Below are positions 11,676 to 21,936 of a stretch of 64,000 bases of DNA, piece by piece; the first letter of the stretch is position 1, and each line of letters begins with the position of its first letter. The notes below the pieces were generated by a model. That model saw only the letters and a program-made list of their open reading frames with translations. It searched no databases and was not told where the DNA came from. Origin of the DNA: Norana najaformis (Eukaryota > Annelida > Clitellata > Crassiclitellata > Hormogastridae). The DNA is taken from assembly GCA_964023275.1 (NCBI GenBank), contig OZ029915.1:39875238-39939237 (forward strand), in the 5' to 3' direction. The translations under genes were made by a program, and so were the position numbers.

Positions 11676-12506
11676 CTAGAAATTACCACTCCTCACCAAC
11701 TTTACCAAATTGTCGATCTTCTGTTTGTAGGAATCTCGTTCGGCAGTGACCTCCTTCAGCTGTGACTTGAGCAATTCCTGTTGCTGCCGAAGTTTCTGCA
11801 CCTCCAGATACAGCTCATCGCGTTCGTTGACTCGCTTGTGACGGCAGTTCTGGGCGTAGCCACGGTTCTTGAGAGTGCGGCGACGCTGCTTCAGACGCTT
11901 GGCCTCCTCCTTTGAAACAACACGCAGGATTCGGTTCAGGTCTTTCACGGACAGCCACTCCAGTTCTGTGTCGGTCAGTCGAACCGTACTTGACACATCT
12001 GACGCACTCCACGGCTGATCTTCCGTATCAGTGATGCTGATCACTTCGCTGGCTGCATTGCTTGCTTCATTGTCATCATTCTCCTCATCCGGCTTCATCA
12101 GATACATTGATCCGTCGTCTACCAGGCTCGCCATGGGTCCATTGAAGCTGAAGTCTGAAAGACCTGACCAAATCTTCAGTGGCTGTGAAGAAGAGACTGC
12201 TTCACCACTTGGAAAATTTTCCACTCTCTCGTTTTCAGCTGGCTTGTCAAAACTTTCCTGTTCAACGGAACCGAACTGATCTGCTAGAGAAAACGACGAG
12301 TCGTTCAAAATATCCTGCAGTTCTTGAGAGCTCTGCTCCGGGAGAAGAAAATTCATGGAGCCAAGCTGTTCGTCCAACCTCTGAGACAGCTGCGATGTCT
12401 GACTTCCAATAACAGTTTCTAACAGGTCGGTGAAACCAAATTCACTCAGATCCTGACGATTTTCTGAATCAGTCAACAAGAACTCCGAAGAATAGGGCGT
12501 CTCCAT
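11676..12506 (-). CDS. Maf-type bZIP transcription factor with acidic N-terminus
   Basis: A 276-residue intronless ORF. Residues 177-205 are the Maf extended homology region ([19 protein letters not shown]). Residues 206-226 are the basic region [19 protein letters not shown], with the GYA signature seen only in Maf proteins. A coiled coil follows to about 270. Maf proteins bind MARE sites (TGCTGAC-type half sites) in the nucleus as homodimers or with Fos, Jun or CNC partners. The N-terminal 176 residues are acidic and Ser-rich and probably activate, so it is not a small Maf. I do not see the large-Maf N-terminal block (DFDLMKFEVKKEP-like). Length is between the small Mafs (about 150) and large Mafs (about 320-400). 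In the basic region N and H replace the usual S and Y. It could be a divergent large Maf or a lineage-specific paralogue. Confidence 0.92.
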   Translation of the reverse strand: METPYSSEFLLTDSENRQDLSEFGFTDLLETVIGSQTSQLSQRLDEQLGSMNFLLPEQSSQELQDILNDSSFSLADQFGSVEQESFDKPAENERVENFPSGEAVSSSQPLKIWSGLSDFSFNGPMASLVDDGSMYLMKPDEENDDNEASNAASEVISITDTEDQPWSASDVSSTVRLTDTELEWLSVKDLNRILRVVSKEEAKRLKQRRRTLKNRGYAQNCRHKRVNERDELYLEVQKLRQQQELLKSQLKEVTAERDSYKQKIDNLVKLVRSGNF

Positions 12507-12780
12507 CTTGCGTTGTAACTTCCGGTATTTTATGCTTGCACCGTCAGCAAAATTTCTCGATCAACGTTTATGAATAACCTACAGTCTCTGCCTCGACAAA
12601 ACGTTTCTTGATGTTTATCGACTGCTAGATGTAATTTCGGCACACGTGGATTCCAAAAAGTACTAAACGAATGATAAAAATGACTTGATTTCCCCGGTTT
12701 TAACGTGATTGTACCCTCCTCGACTTCAACCACGGGCACCACCAAACTGGCAAGAACGCCTCGGCGCCGAATGCTTGGGT

Positions 12781-12848
12781 CTTTTATGCATGCAGTGATG
12801 TCATTCGCTTGTGGTTAAAAATAGCACTCAACCCAATTTTTATCCAAT
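12781..12848 (-). promoter_or_regulatory. Maf promoter: TATA-like box, CRE-like site and CCAAT
   Basis: Reading the minus strand towards the gene: an inverted CCAAT at 12844-12848, a CRE-like TGACATCA at 12803-12796, then CATAAAAG at 12788-12781. TGACATCA is the same variant as the jun1 site of vertebrate c-jun promoters. The TATA-like box lies about 280 bp upstream of the ATG at 12506. A fairly CpG-rich segment surrounds it. Confidence 0.5.
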
Positions 12849-13054
12849 AGAAAGGAAGAAAAACCAGGTCGTCTACCCGTGGTTTTCAGTTGGAAAACCC
12901 ACCGAACGAGTCCGGACATGTTTTGTGCTGATGGTGCAATTTACTTTGTTCACGACGAACTGTGAAAGGCCGCATATGACACTTTGACAATAGGGTATTC
13001 GAGCAAATAAGTAAGAAAGTAGGTACATGAGCCTACGAACACCATAAAGTAACA

Positions 13055-13330
13055 TAACCCTCCTCTTCCGCAGATCCTATCCTGATTCCTCTTATTCTTC
13101 TCATCTATCCCGCGAATCCATTCCAAACACCACCCACCGTAACCGTCTGCCTGCCTGCCTGCCTGTCTGCCTCTTGGATCTTAATCTGGAACCGAACCCT
13201 CGTAATCGTAATTGTAAACTCAAATATTTAAAGCGCTACTTAAAAGCTAAGGGCAGGGCACCAGCTTATTCAAGATCTCTACGTCAAGTCCGTGGGGTTG
13301 TTCAATTCTTTGCCTGTCGATTTTATTTAA
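13055..13330 (+). mobile_element. LINE 3' end plus an abutting related tail
   Basis: 13055-13225 is a plus-strand copy of the GATTAC-tailed LINE 3' UTR, beginning CTCTTCCGCAGATCCTATCC and lacking the end block. It joins a reverse-orientation block (about 13205-13325: AAGCGCTACTTAAAAGCTAAG, then CCGTGGGGTTGTTCAA) also found at 53020-53100. That block may be a second subfamily end in minus orientation. Confidence 0.7.
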
Positions 13331-13680
13331 CTGAATCGTAATTGTAATTCCACGATTCCTACAGCGCCCAACGAAAGCCGCGCCGCGGGGACCAGCTTAT
13401 TCACAGGCGCTCAGTCAAAACAAAATCGATAGCAAAAGGGTTCGGTTCCAGGTCAAGATCAAAGAGTCAGGCAGAGAGACAGAGTGGCAGCTACGGTGGG
13501 TGATGTTTAGGGTTGGAGAGGAGAGGTGTCCGGATAGGATCTGTGGAAGAGGAATGTTTACAGTTTTCAGTGAAAGGCCGAAGCAGAAATTGCAAGCGGT
13601 GGGGCATTGACGAGTTTGTATGATGGGTCAGAAAACTGTCGCAGTTCTGGGGGGAGTTTATTCCAGAGTGGTGGGGCAGC
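13330..13680 (-). mobile_element. LINE ORF2 C-terminus and 3' UTR, GATTAC-tailed family
   Basis: Read on the minus strand, about 13680-13530 encodes the usual end of a LINE ORF2 (APPLWNKLPPELRQFSDPSY, then TFLFHRSYPD). This runs into the 3' UTR block (CACCCACCGTAGC, CTGGAACCGAACCC, GAGCGCCTGTGAATAAGCTGG) and ends in an ATTACAATTACGATT tail at about 13330. It ties the dispersed 3' blocks in this window to a reverse-transcriptase element. A stop before the final Leu-Lys block shows it is dead. Confidence 0.85.
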
Positions 13681-13745
13681 TATAAGAATAAACTGATTCC
13701 CGCAACTTGGCTTTCTTTGGCGCTGTAGAAATCTCGAGTTTACGA

Positions 13746-13746
<1 letters not shown>
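13681..13746 (+). mobile_element. Short LINE 3' end abutting (AGT)n
   Basis: The last 65 bp of the GATTAC-tailed family (AATAAACTGATTCCCGC to CTCGAGTTTACGA). It sits back-to-back with the minus-strand copy at 13330-13680 and runs straight into the trinucleotide tract. Confidence 0.75.
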
Positions 13747-13842
<96 letters not shown>

Positions 13843-13863
13843 TAGTAGTAGTAGCAGTAGTAA
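13747..13863. repeat. (AGT)n microsatellite
   Basis: About 115 bp of nearly pure AGT/TAG repeats with a few interruptions at the right end. It begins at the 3' end of a LINE fragment, as other microsatellites in this window do, so it may have grown from the retrotransposon tail. Confidence 0.97.
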
Positions 13864-14388
13864 TTTTAATGATAATATAATATAATAATATAATTATAAT
13901 TTTTAAAATGATGATGATGATCATGATCATCGTCGTCGTCGTCGTTCTCAGCAGCAGCACCACCATCATTACCATTCAAAAATTTGTTACCATTATTTTA
14001 CATTAATTTATAATGGTTAAGTCCCGGAAAACATAATGCCTTTCTTCGTTGGACATTCATCGAATTTTAATTTATGATAAAAATGTGAATAAGTGGCGGT
14101 GGCTTTGACGTAGAGGTTGATTATTTTAGAGTTTACTTTTATGAATTAAAATAACTTTTAAAACCAAGCTGCGGCGATGTGATGGCGATTAAAATTGTTG
14201 TCTAAAATTAACAGTTGTCTAGTCAATAGTTGTCTAAAATTAACAAATAAGTAAGGATGTAATCAAAAGCAATTAAAAAATAAATTCGATTTCGAATTCT
14301 GATGTAGGCCTATTCCTTAGCTCCCTAACCTATGCAACGTGACGAATTGGATGCAGGTCTCCTTCGGCGACGCTGTTTTGTTGTCAAA

Positions 14389-17300
14389 ATGGCGACTGCG
14401 GATTGTCATTTGACTAAAGTGTTCGTGAGCTTTCGAAGTTTTCTGTTGCTTTTTATTTTGCCAATGTGTAACTTAGTTGGGGGATTTCTGGGATCTGCTG
14501 CTGTAGGAATGCAGTCTTTTGAAACAGAGTTTCAACCTCTCAAAGTTGTGTCTAGTTCTCCTTTCGGTGTGGTACCACCCAGACCGTTGGACCCGATTTG
14601 TGAGCCACTGATTGACAATTTTACCGAGTCTTCCGTCTTCTATACAAGATGTATAATCCAGAATGCAAAGACGTACAAGCGCTGTCAGCTGTGCGTTAAC
14701 GACTATCTTCAGGTCGATAAAACGTATCATCTACTTACGCAGGAGGTGTGCAGTTCATCAATGTTACTTGTGAAGGCCAAGGCTAAGGCTGTTTTTTGGA
14801 AGTAACGTTTATAACATACGTATAGTATCGGCGACCACTCTGTTTTGGGTGTGGCTTTTGGCCTGGCTTTTGCCTACTGTGATTGGTCATAGTTGCCGCT
14901 AAGATGAATCTCTTTGAGCTAAACACTAATTGCAAAGATCTGTTAAGCATTATTCAATATTTACAAAGCCAAACTAACCCTGACTTTAACCATAACCTTT
15001 ATTTGACAGCAGGCATTAGAATCCATGTTTATTCATTTCAGTCAATGACGGGACACATACAGAAGCCACGCCTATAATTAACATCACTGCGGTGGGCAAC
15101 GCCAAAAAGCAACGGCCAAAACAGAATGGTCCCCAGTACTATAAGTTTTCCCGTTTATACGCCATGAGTGGAAAAAAGTGATCCCCTGGAAAACTTTGTA
15201 ATAACTTGCATTCAAGATTATTAATTAAATTTGTTTTCAAATTTGAAAAACAACCAATTTAGCTATTATGTTTGATGAATAAAAAAATAATTTATGCTCA
15301 AAATGTCCTCCTTTGGCTTTGGTGCAGGCAGTAAGGCATGTCTTCCACTGACTTATTGCAGCTGTGCATTGATCCATTTCATCCCACGCGTGCCTGATAT
15401 GTTGACGAAGCGCATCAGCATTCCGAATTTTTGTTCTCATCGACACCCCGAATTTTTGCTTTGTAGACTTTTTCTTGCATTATTCTCATGCAGTTTCTCC
15501 CTGTGCAGTTTGTCCTTTTGACTGAAAACAAGACCTTGAACCTTTTCGATGTTTTCTTTACTTCTCACAATTCATGATCTGCCACTACCTGCTTGACGAC
15601 CTGATGATACGGTTCTCAGAAGGGTCTTAAGTCCACCAAGTTTCTATCCATGTTCTTGAAATTCTTTTAGGAAACATTTGGCCCCAAAATTCTTATTTTT
15701 TTTGGCATAAATTTTTTTGTTTTGTCTTCTTCACTGAATTTCAATTTTTCTGTACACACAGTTGAAATATAACATTACAGTGACGTCTTATTTAACTGGG
15801 GGACCATCCAAGATTTAAAATATTATTAGCCATTACAGTCAAGATTAAAGCCATTTGTATATCCTTACATTTATGAATATTTTGTAATTGTGTAAATATC
15901 AGTTGTATGGGGTCACTTTTCCACTTTCAATGTAGAAGATGTGTTGGCACGGGTCCAGTTTTGGGGACTGTTATCCAAGTTCATAAAATTTTACCTGATG
16001 ATAACTTCAAACATAAGTAGCCAAATGTGACAGAACTAGTGATAAGTTAATTCCAGCACGTAATTATAAAATGCTAACTGTCCAATAAGAATTCTAATAA
16101 ATCAGGAATGTAAGAAGTAGGTTTATAAGTTTTAGGTTTTTAGTTTTTTAAACCTGAACACATATGAAGGTCCCAAACTAGGTTTTTTGTTTTTAGGTAG
16201 AAATAAAAAGGGGTATGGGTTGAGTTTTGGACTTTTACTGAATCTCAATTTATCTACTTTTGCTTGGATGCAGAGCAGTAACTTTTCCACTTTTGACTCT
16301 TTTATGCTTACATGAAATTTCAAGTGTTATTATTTTGAACAGCAAAATAATTCCAAACGTTGTACAGAGATTTATCCAGGCATGGAAGAAGTGAATGTCT
16401 TCTCGAATGTACACATCTTTGTCGAAGAGAGTTGGAAAGCTGGCGGATGTCAAAGTATGTCATAATTGTAATCATCAGTGTTGCTGTCATCACGGTCACT
16501 TTTATCATCATATCCCCAGTCCTGGTCATTGGTTGTTTCACTTTGGGATTTTCTTGTTCAATTGTTGTCTACATCTGCATTCATGTTAATCAGTGTTACT
16601 GTGTTTGTTCAGGTGCTCAAAATGTAACCAGCATGACTCAAGTTACTATTCATTATTTGATTATAAATTTAATGAAATAGCTATATAATTGTGTAGCATA
16701 GTCTTAATTTATAGTAGTATTTTACATGTTATTGCTGTAAAATCACTTGAGTGGACAGGTCTGCACTGAGTTGTAATCTGCTACACGATTGGCAATTAGC
16801 AGTATGAATCCACTGCTGAGCAGATAGGTTCCCTTGTTCACTATGTAGTACAAAGTTTGATGGTTATTGTAGTGCTATTCTTTCTTATCCTTCATAAAAA
16901 TAGGCAGTGAATGTATAATCCACACTAAGAGGAATCACATCCTTTTGATGATGTCAGCCATTAGAGTTTGAAGTTACTACTATTCAAGTGAAACATAAAT
17001 AAAGCAGTGACCTTAATATACCTATTAGGCACCAGTTAAACTAATTATATAGTTATCTTTTGGGGTGAAAGTCAGTAATGTGATTTCCCCATTGCAAGAG
17101 AAAGATTCTTGCATCAGATGAGATAAGGCTAAACTGGAATACTTCAAATTGAGTTTACAGTTGGAAAAGCTTTGATGTTGCAGGAACTTAATTATAGCCA
17201 GTCCACAGGTTGATTGTTAGAAGTAAGTTCCTGAAAGATGTGAAGACCTTCATAATGCTACCATGCTGCTATTTTGTATGCGTATTCGCTGAGTCACACG

Positions 17301-20300
17301 TGATTTCAACAATACTGAAATCTGAAGTGTAGCTTTTTTGACCATTCGATTGTTAGATCATTCTCTACTTGAATAACAAGAATCTTGTTGATCCTTTATG
17401 AGTAAACATCCTCTACAACTACATCAACTACAACTTCTTGTATAACCAGCAATTAAAAATATTTATTCAGAATAAATAATTATATTATAAGCATAAATGT
17501 ATTTCTTACTGAGTGTATTAAGGAAGTAAAGCTTTATTTTATTGATAGATTGATATATGTGTTACTGGTAGTGTTAAGTTTGTCAAAAGTTTAGAGTTAA
17601 TATATAATTCTGATACTATAAATAAAACCATTATGGTTTTAATGGAATCATTTGGTCTTGAAACAACAGTCAAACCGAGTATCCTAATCACACTATTGTT
17701 TTACAACAGACGAAGAACTTGAGGGTCAAGTCTTTAGTAATGTTCGTTGTGTCAAGTTGACTTAATGAATAGTCCACTGCAGTGACCGATTCTCCTACAC
17801 TTCTTGACATTTGTTATGTTCCATTTTTTTAACTCATCCTTGCTGGATTGGATTGTAACTCTGCATGGTGTGTTTAGTTTCTGTTGTGACCTGTTACATA
17901 ACTAATTCTATTATCATTTTCTTCGGTTTGAAAATGGTAGACTGCCATTGTGCCTAGTATATGTATGTGGATTTTATTCCTATTGTGCCATATCACTTTG
18001 TTATATGTGCCATTTTAATTACACTGATTATTTTAATCATGTGACTAAATACTTAAATAAGCAAACAAGTTATTTGACCAGAGTGAAATCCATAAGTCTT
18101 TGTTTTAATCTTGATAAGCAGAGTTTGATACTTCATGTGAAAGCCTGTGGATTCATAGAGCTTAACAGACAAACAAAGAGACAAACAATTCGAATTGTGA
18201 TACAGACTTTTATGTTCTCTGTTGAGTCCTCTGTCCCTTGCTCAATGTATTGGTGATTATTTTTGGAAGAATACAGAGCCTAGTACAAGTAAATGTATTA
18301 CCAAAGCTAGTAAATGAAACTTATCTTATTTTTAGATTGTTTCTCATGGTTTGAAATTAACTCCAACAAAACTGGTGAACTAACAAAATCTGCACAGACG
18401 TTTTTGAATATGTCGCAGGAATTTCTTAACTGCATTTTTGATGAATCTATTGTTTATAATTCACAGGTGGGTGTCACAATCCTGATTTTCTTGTTTATTT
18501 GAAGATATAATTGGCTACAATTGAAATGAATAAAATTGGAAAAATCACGTAGAGCCTAATGTTGGATCTTCAAAAGCTTTATTAATAGAGTCTAGTTCTA
18601 ATAGCCAACTGTGGAGTTGTGCAGAGAAAGCTGTCACATCCAAAAATCTTTAATATCACCAAGATAAATTATGATAATTGCATCCCCCACCTGTTGCAGC
18701 TACTGCTAGCCTAGCCTTGTACTGGTTAGTCTGTGGTGACTCCAGCCTGAGCTCGGCTGCTGTATGGGCATCAGAGATAACAGCTTCTTTCGGGTATCCT
18801 AGGACGTTGCCTACTGTCTTATCACACTTAAAAATAATTTCTAGAAACAGTCTGGTATCAGGTATTTGATTTGCGGCCTGTGTACCAGCCTTCTGTGTGG
18901 TCTCCGGGTACCTGCTGACAGGCCTAATAATTACTACATAGTATTGGTATTTTGTGAAAAGATGTGACTAGAGAAAAAACAGGTATGCATCTGTTATCTT
19001 TCGCTGGGGTTAACAAAAAGTTCCAGAACGTCTTTTTTCATTAAAAACCTGTGTGTGACTTTCTGTATTATATTGCAAGTGAAAACTGTGTTTATTGTTT
19101 AATAGGTAGCTGTGATGCCTAACTTACTATTGCACCACAACAAAAATGATTCGAATATGACGGTCTGTAACAGATGCAAGAACGCCTACAAAAAACTGAA
19201 CAAATTCTATGTTTCTAATTTTGAGACTATATTTGACAAAGATGCCATTATTTGTGTGGACATCTCGGATTTGGTATGTCATCACAGAGTTTAGTTTGTC
19301 CTCTTCTCTGTTGGATAATTTATTCAGTGAGGCAGTGTACAAGATGTAGTTAACAAGTTAACAATGATAATAACATGACTATTTGTACAGCACTGCACAA
19401 TTAGTTAGATGCAAAATTAATTGACAGCTGTTAAAATGGAAAATGTGCTAGGTTGCTTGCTGGATCTCTGCTATTGATTCATTTTTAGAAAGCTTTTAGT
19501 GCATCATGTTTGGCCCAGTCGAGATCACAGCATTCCTAAGGCAATTAATTAATTACGTCCATGACTGTTGGCTTTGACTTGTCTGCTTCATTTTCCTCAT
19601 TATGCAACTAAATTCTGCTTTCTCTGAATTGCAGCTGGTTGCTGCTGCTTGGCTCTTTTCCCTGTTGATGATTTTAATTAGTGTCTAATTTTTTCTGAAA
19701 AGAATCAGCTTTAATAATAATAATAATAATAATAATAAGACAATTTATATAGCGCCGTAGCACAGCCGAGGCCGAAGAAAAGGGCGCTGTACAAGGGTTC
19801 AAAATCAACTGCAGTCATAAGATATCCTAAAAAGATGTGTCTTGAGTCGTGACTTGAATGCGTCCAGCGATGGGGCATTCGTCACATTCTCAGGAAGACT
19901 GTTCCACGCAGTGGGTCCGGCGACAGTGAAGGAACGTTCGCCGAACGCCGAGCTTTATGCACAGACAAGAGTTATCACATATACAAGTATCTCTTTAATA
20001 CAGTATTCAATATTATTACGAGTTGACTGCAAAATACCATTTTGACGCCAATGTCTTGTACCAAATGCAGAAAGAATCAGTATCATTATTATTAATCAGA
20101 TACTTTTATCACGCTAATTTATAAATTCACCTCAAAAGTGCAGGCAGCTGGAAAAGAGATAAAAATGATGCAGTACATGTATTACTGCTCTGGTTATCCA
20201 ATAAGTGTAGAGAAATCATTAAAGTGCTTGGTCATTGAATGTAAGTCATCAGTCAGTGCTGCTTAGCATTAATTGTTGAGAGAATATTTAAAACTGGGAC

Positions 20301-21936
20301 TTAATCGTGATAGACTTAAACATCTCATTGAATTGGGGCCTTGTTATATTTTAAAGAATAATGTTATATTGGGTTTGCAGTGTACAAGCATCATTACTTT
20401 ACCTTACCTGTTCATTAGTTCTTAGTGGCCTTAAGGCTCTTAGAGTTTTATGATAATGTGATGTCAAATATCAGTAAGTGTTTGGTTTTCTAATGTTTAT
20501 TTCAGATGAACTTTACTCGTTATATGTGGCATGACTTATATAATTGTCCTATTCAGCATGCCTCCGTTTGGCCGGTCATTGTGGCTTCCTCTGTTATGAG
20601 TTCTCTGCCTGTTGGATTCTACATTGCAACCAAAATCTTTGGTCATGATGTGGAAGGGACCATGGTCCGACGTAAGTCGTTGCAAACTTAAATTACGCGT
20701 GTGTGCACGCACGCACACATTTAGTTATTGATAACACCTGCATCAGTAACTGGTGGCTCCCTATGAGGAAAATTCATAACAGTAGGAAAATGATTTCATT
20801 GGAGCAAATTAGTCGGCCAGGTCAAGTGCTGAGAGCTGGTTGGATGATATACAATATCGGACATAGTTTTTCTGGTCTTTGCACTATTCGGGCTGTAAAT
20901 GCATTGCTACTTACTAACCAGGGAATTACATTTGGATCAAGTGTGAGTGCTAAATTTCGATAAGTAAAGGAGCTTATCTTGTATTGTTTGTGAACTAGAC
21001 AGCTAGTGTGTTTTTTTATATGACTAAAATTGGCAACCAATTTGATGATAATTTGATTAAAACTAATTTTTTTGGTAACCAAGCAAACTTAATACAAGGG
21101 TTACTGGAACTTACTGGGGAAAAAATTGGATACAGAAATGAAAGACCAGTTTACCATTTTTCCCCTCAAGGTTAATGTTTACTGGTATACATCCATGTAC
21201 CTACATTTATATAGTGCCTTTTACAACCTATTAGGGTCAGTGAAACTTGGTTATCTTAGATCAAAATGGTGTAATATTGTGTGATATAATAACACTATGA
21301 GCAACCCAAAGAGCTGCAAGTTGAAATACTGACCAAAACCTGCACTGTTTCAATGCCAGCCTAAGAAAAAATGCATTTGGTTGAACATGGTACAGCAGTG
21401 TGACAGTTTGGTTATTACTAATATTATAACCCTGTGTGGTAGTTTATCTCTTGGTTATGCTCAGTAATTTGTAGTAGATACTGTACCAACATGTGCTGAT
21501 GTATCCATCAGTAAAAACTGAAACAATACTCATTTACAGTCTGGCACCCTTCTTCTTTTAATTGACTTCTTAAATGATCAGGATCTCATTATTTACTTAC
21601 GTTTGAAGTATTTGTGATTTGTTTCATTTTCAGTTTTCAACCATGTAAAAATTAAATTTAAAACTTGAATATTGAAGGTTACTTAAAAATCAGATGGCTG
21701 TAAATAAATGACAACCTGGAAGAACCTAAGAGATTGTGTGTATCCTGTGTAAATTCAGATGCTGGAGTAAATTGTAGCATTTTATCATTACCTAATGTTA
21801 TGTCTACACAGTAGAGAATGAACCGTTTGCTGTTGTTTGAAATGTTGCAGAGAAGAGGTTGAGAAGAAGGTCTGGAGGCACTTCAGCAATGCGCATTTCA
21901 ACTAGCTCTGATATTGGAAATCATTTACCTATGTGA
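14389..21936 (+). CDS. OSTM1: OSTM1 homologue, lysosomal membrane protein (six exons)
   Basis: Six exons give 339 residues (human OSTM1 has 334): 14389-14745, 16343-16454, 18336-18466, 19106-19273, 20506-20671, 21851-21936. All introns are GT-AG and phases agree (0,1,0,0,1). OSTM1 is the beta subunit of the chloride/proton exchanger ClC-7 in late endosomes and lysosomes. Visible features: a signal peptide in the first ~30 residues; CQLC in exon 1; a W-K-A-x-x-C stretch in exon 2 completing C-Q-N-C across the exon 2/3 junction; CNRCKNAYKKLNKFY in exon 4; NFTR then a single membrane span (VWPVIVASSVMSSLPVGFY) in exon 5; a basic cytosolic tail in exon 6. At least six N-glycosylation sequons lie in the lumenal part, as in the family. 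I prefer the ATG at 14389 (A at -3, G at +4, signal peptide follows) to the in-frame ATG at 14332. Only 112 bp long, exon 2 is easily missed. Confidence 0.93.
15168..15926 (-). mobile_element. Tc1/mariner-like DNA transposon remnant
   Basis: Facing terminal repeats AGTGGAAAAAAGTGATCCCC (left) and the reverse complement of GGGGTCACTTTTCCACTTT (right) bound about 760 bp inside OSTM1 intron 1. The minus strand at 15510-15260 encodes a transposase C-terminus in two frames: MRIMQEKVYKAKIR, then after a frame change LRQHIRHAWDEMDQCTAAIS and KGGHFEHK. That matches the end of IS630/Tc1/mariner transposases. The catalytic core is gone, so the element cannot move itself. Confidence 0.75.
19711..19970 (-). 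mobile_element. LINE ORF2 C-terminus with (ATT)n tail
   Basis: On the minus strand, 19960-19811 encodes FGERSFTVAGPTAWNSLPEN, then SLDAFKSRLKTHLF and a stop, the standard end of a LINE ORF2. A 3' UTR of about 75 bp (GGCCTCGGCTGTGCTACGGC) follows and ends in (ATT)n at 19740-19711. It lies in OSTM1 intron 4. The same 3' UTR end recurs at 37038-37095. Confidence 0.85.

Noticed and set aside
13658-13975. Poly-Tyr frame on the minus strand
   Set aside because: Read out of (AGT)n; no protein.
16360-16680. 106-residue frame with a hydrophobic stretch
   Set aside because: It overlaps OSTM1 exon 2 in a different frame and has no family resemblance; the OSTM1 reading is supported by spacing and splice phases.
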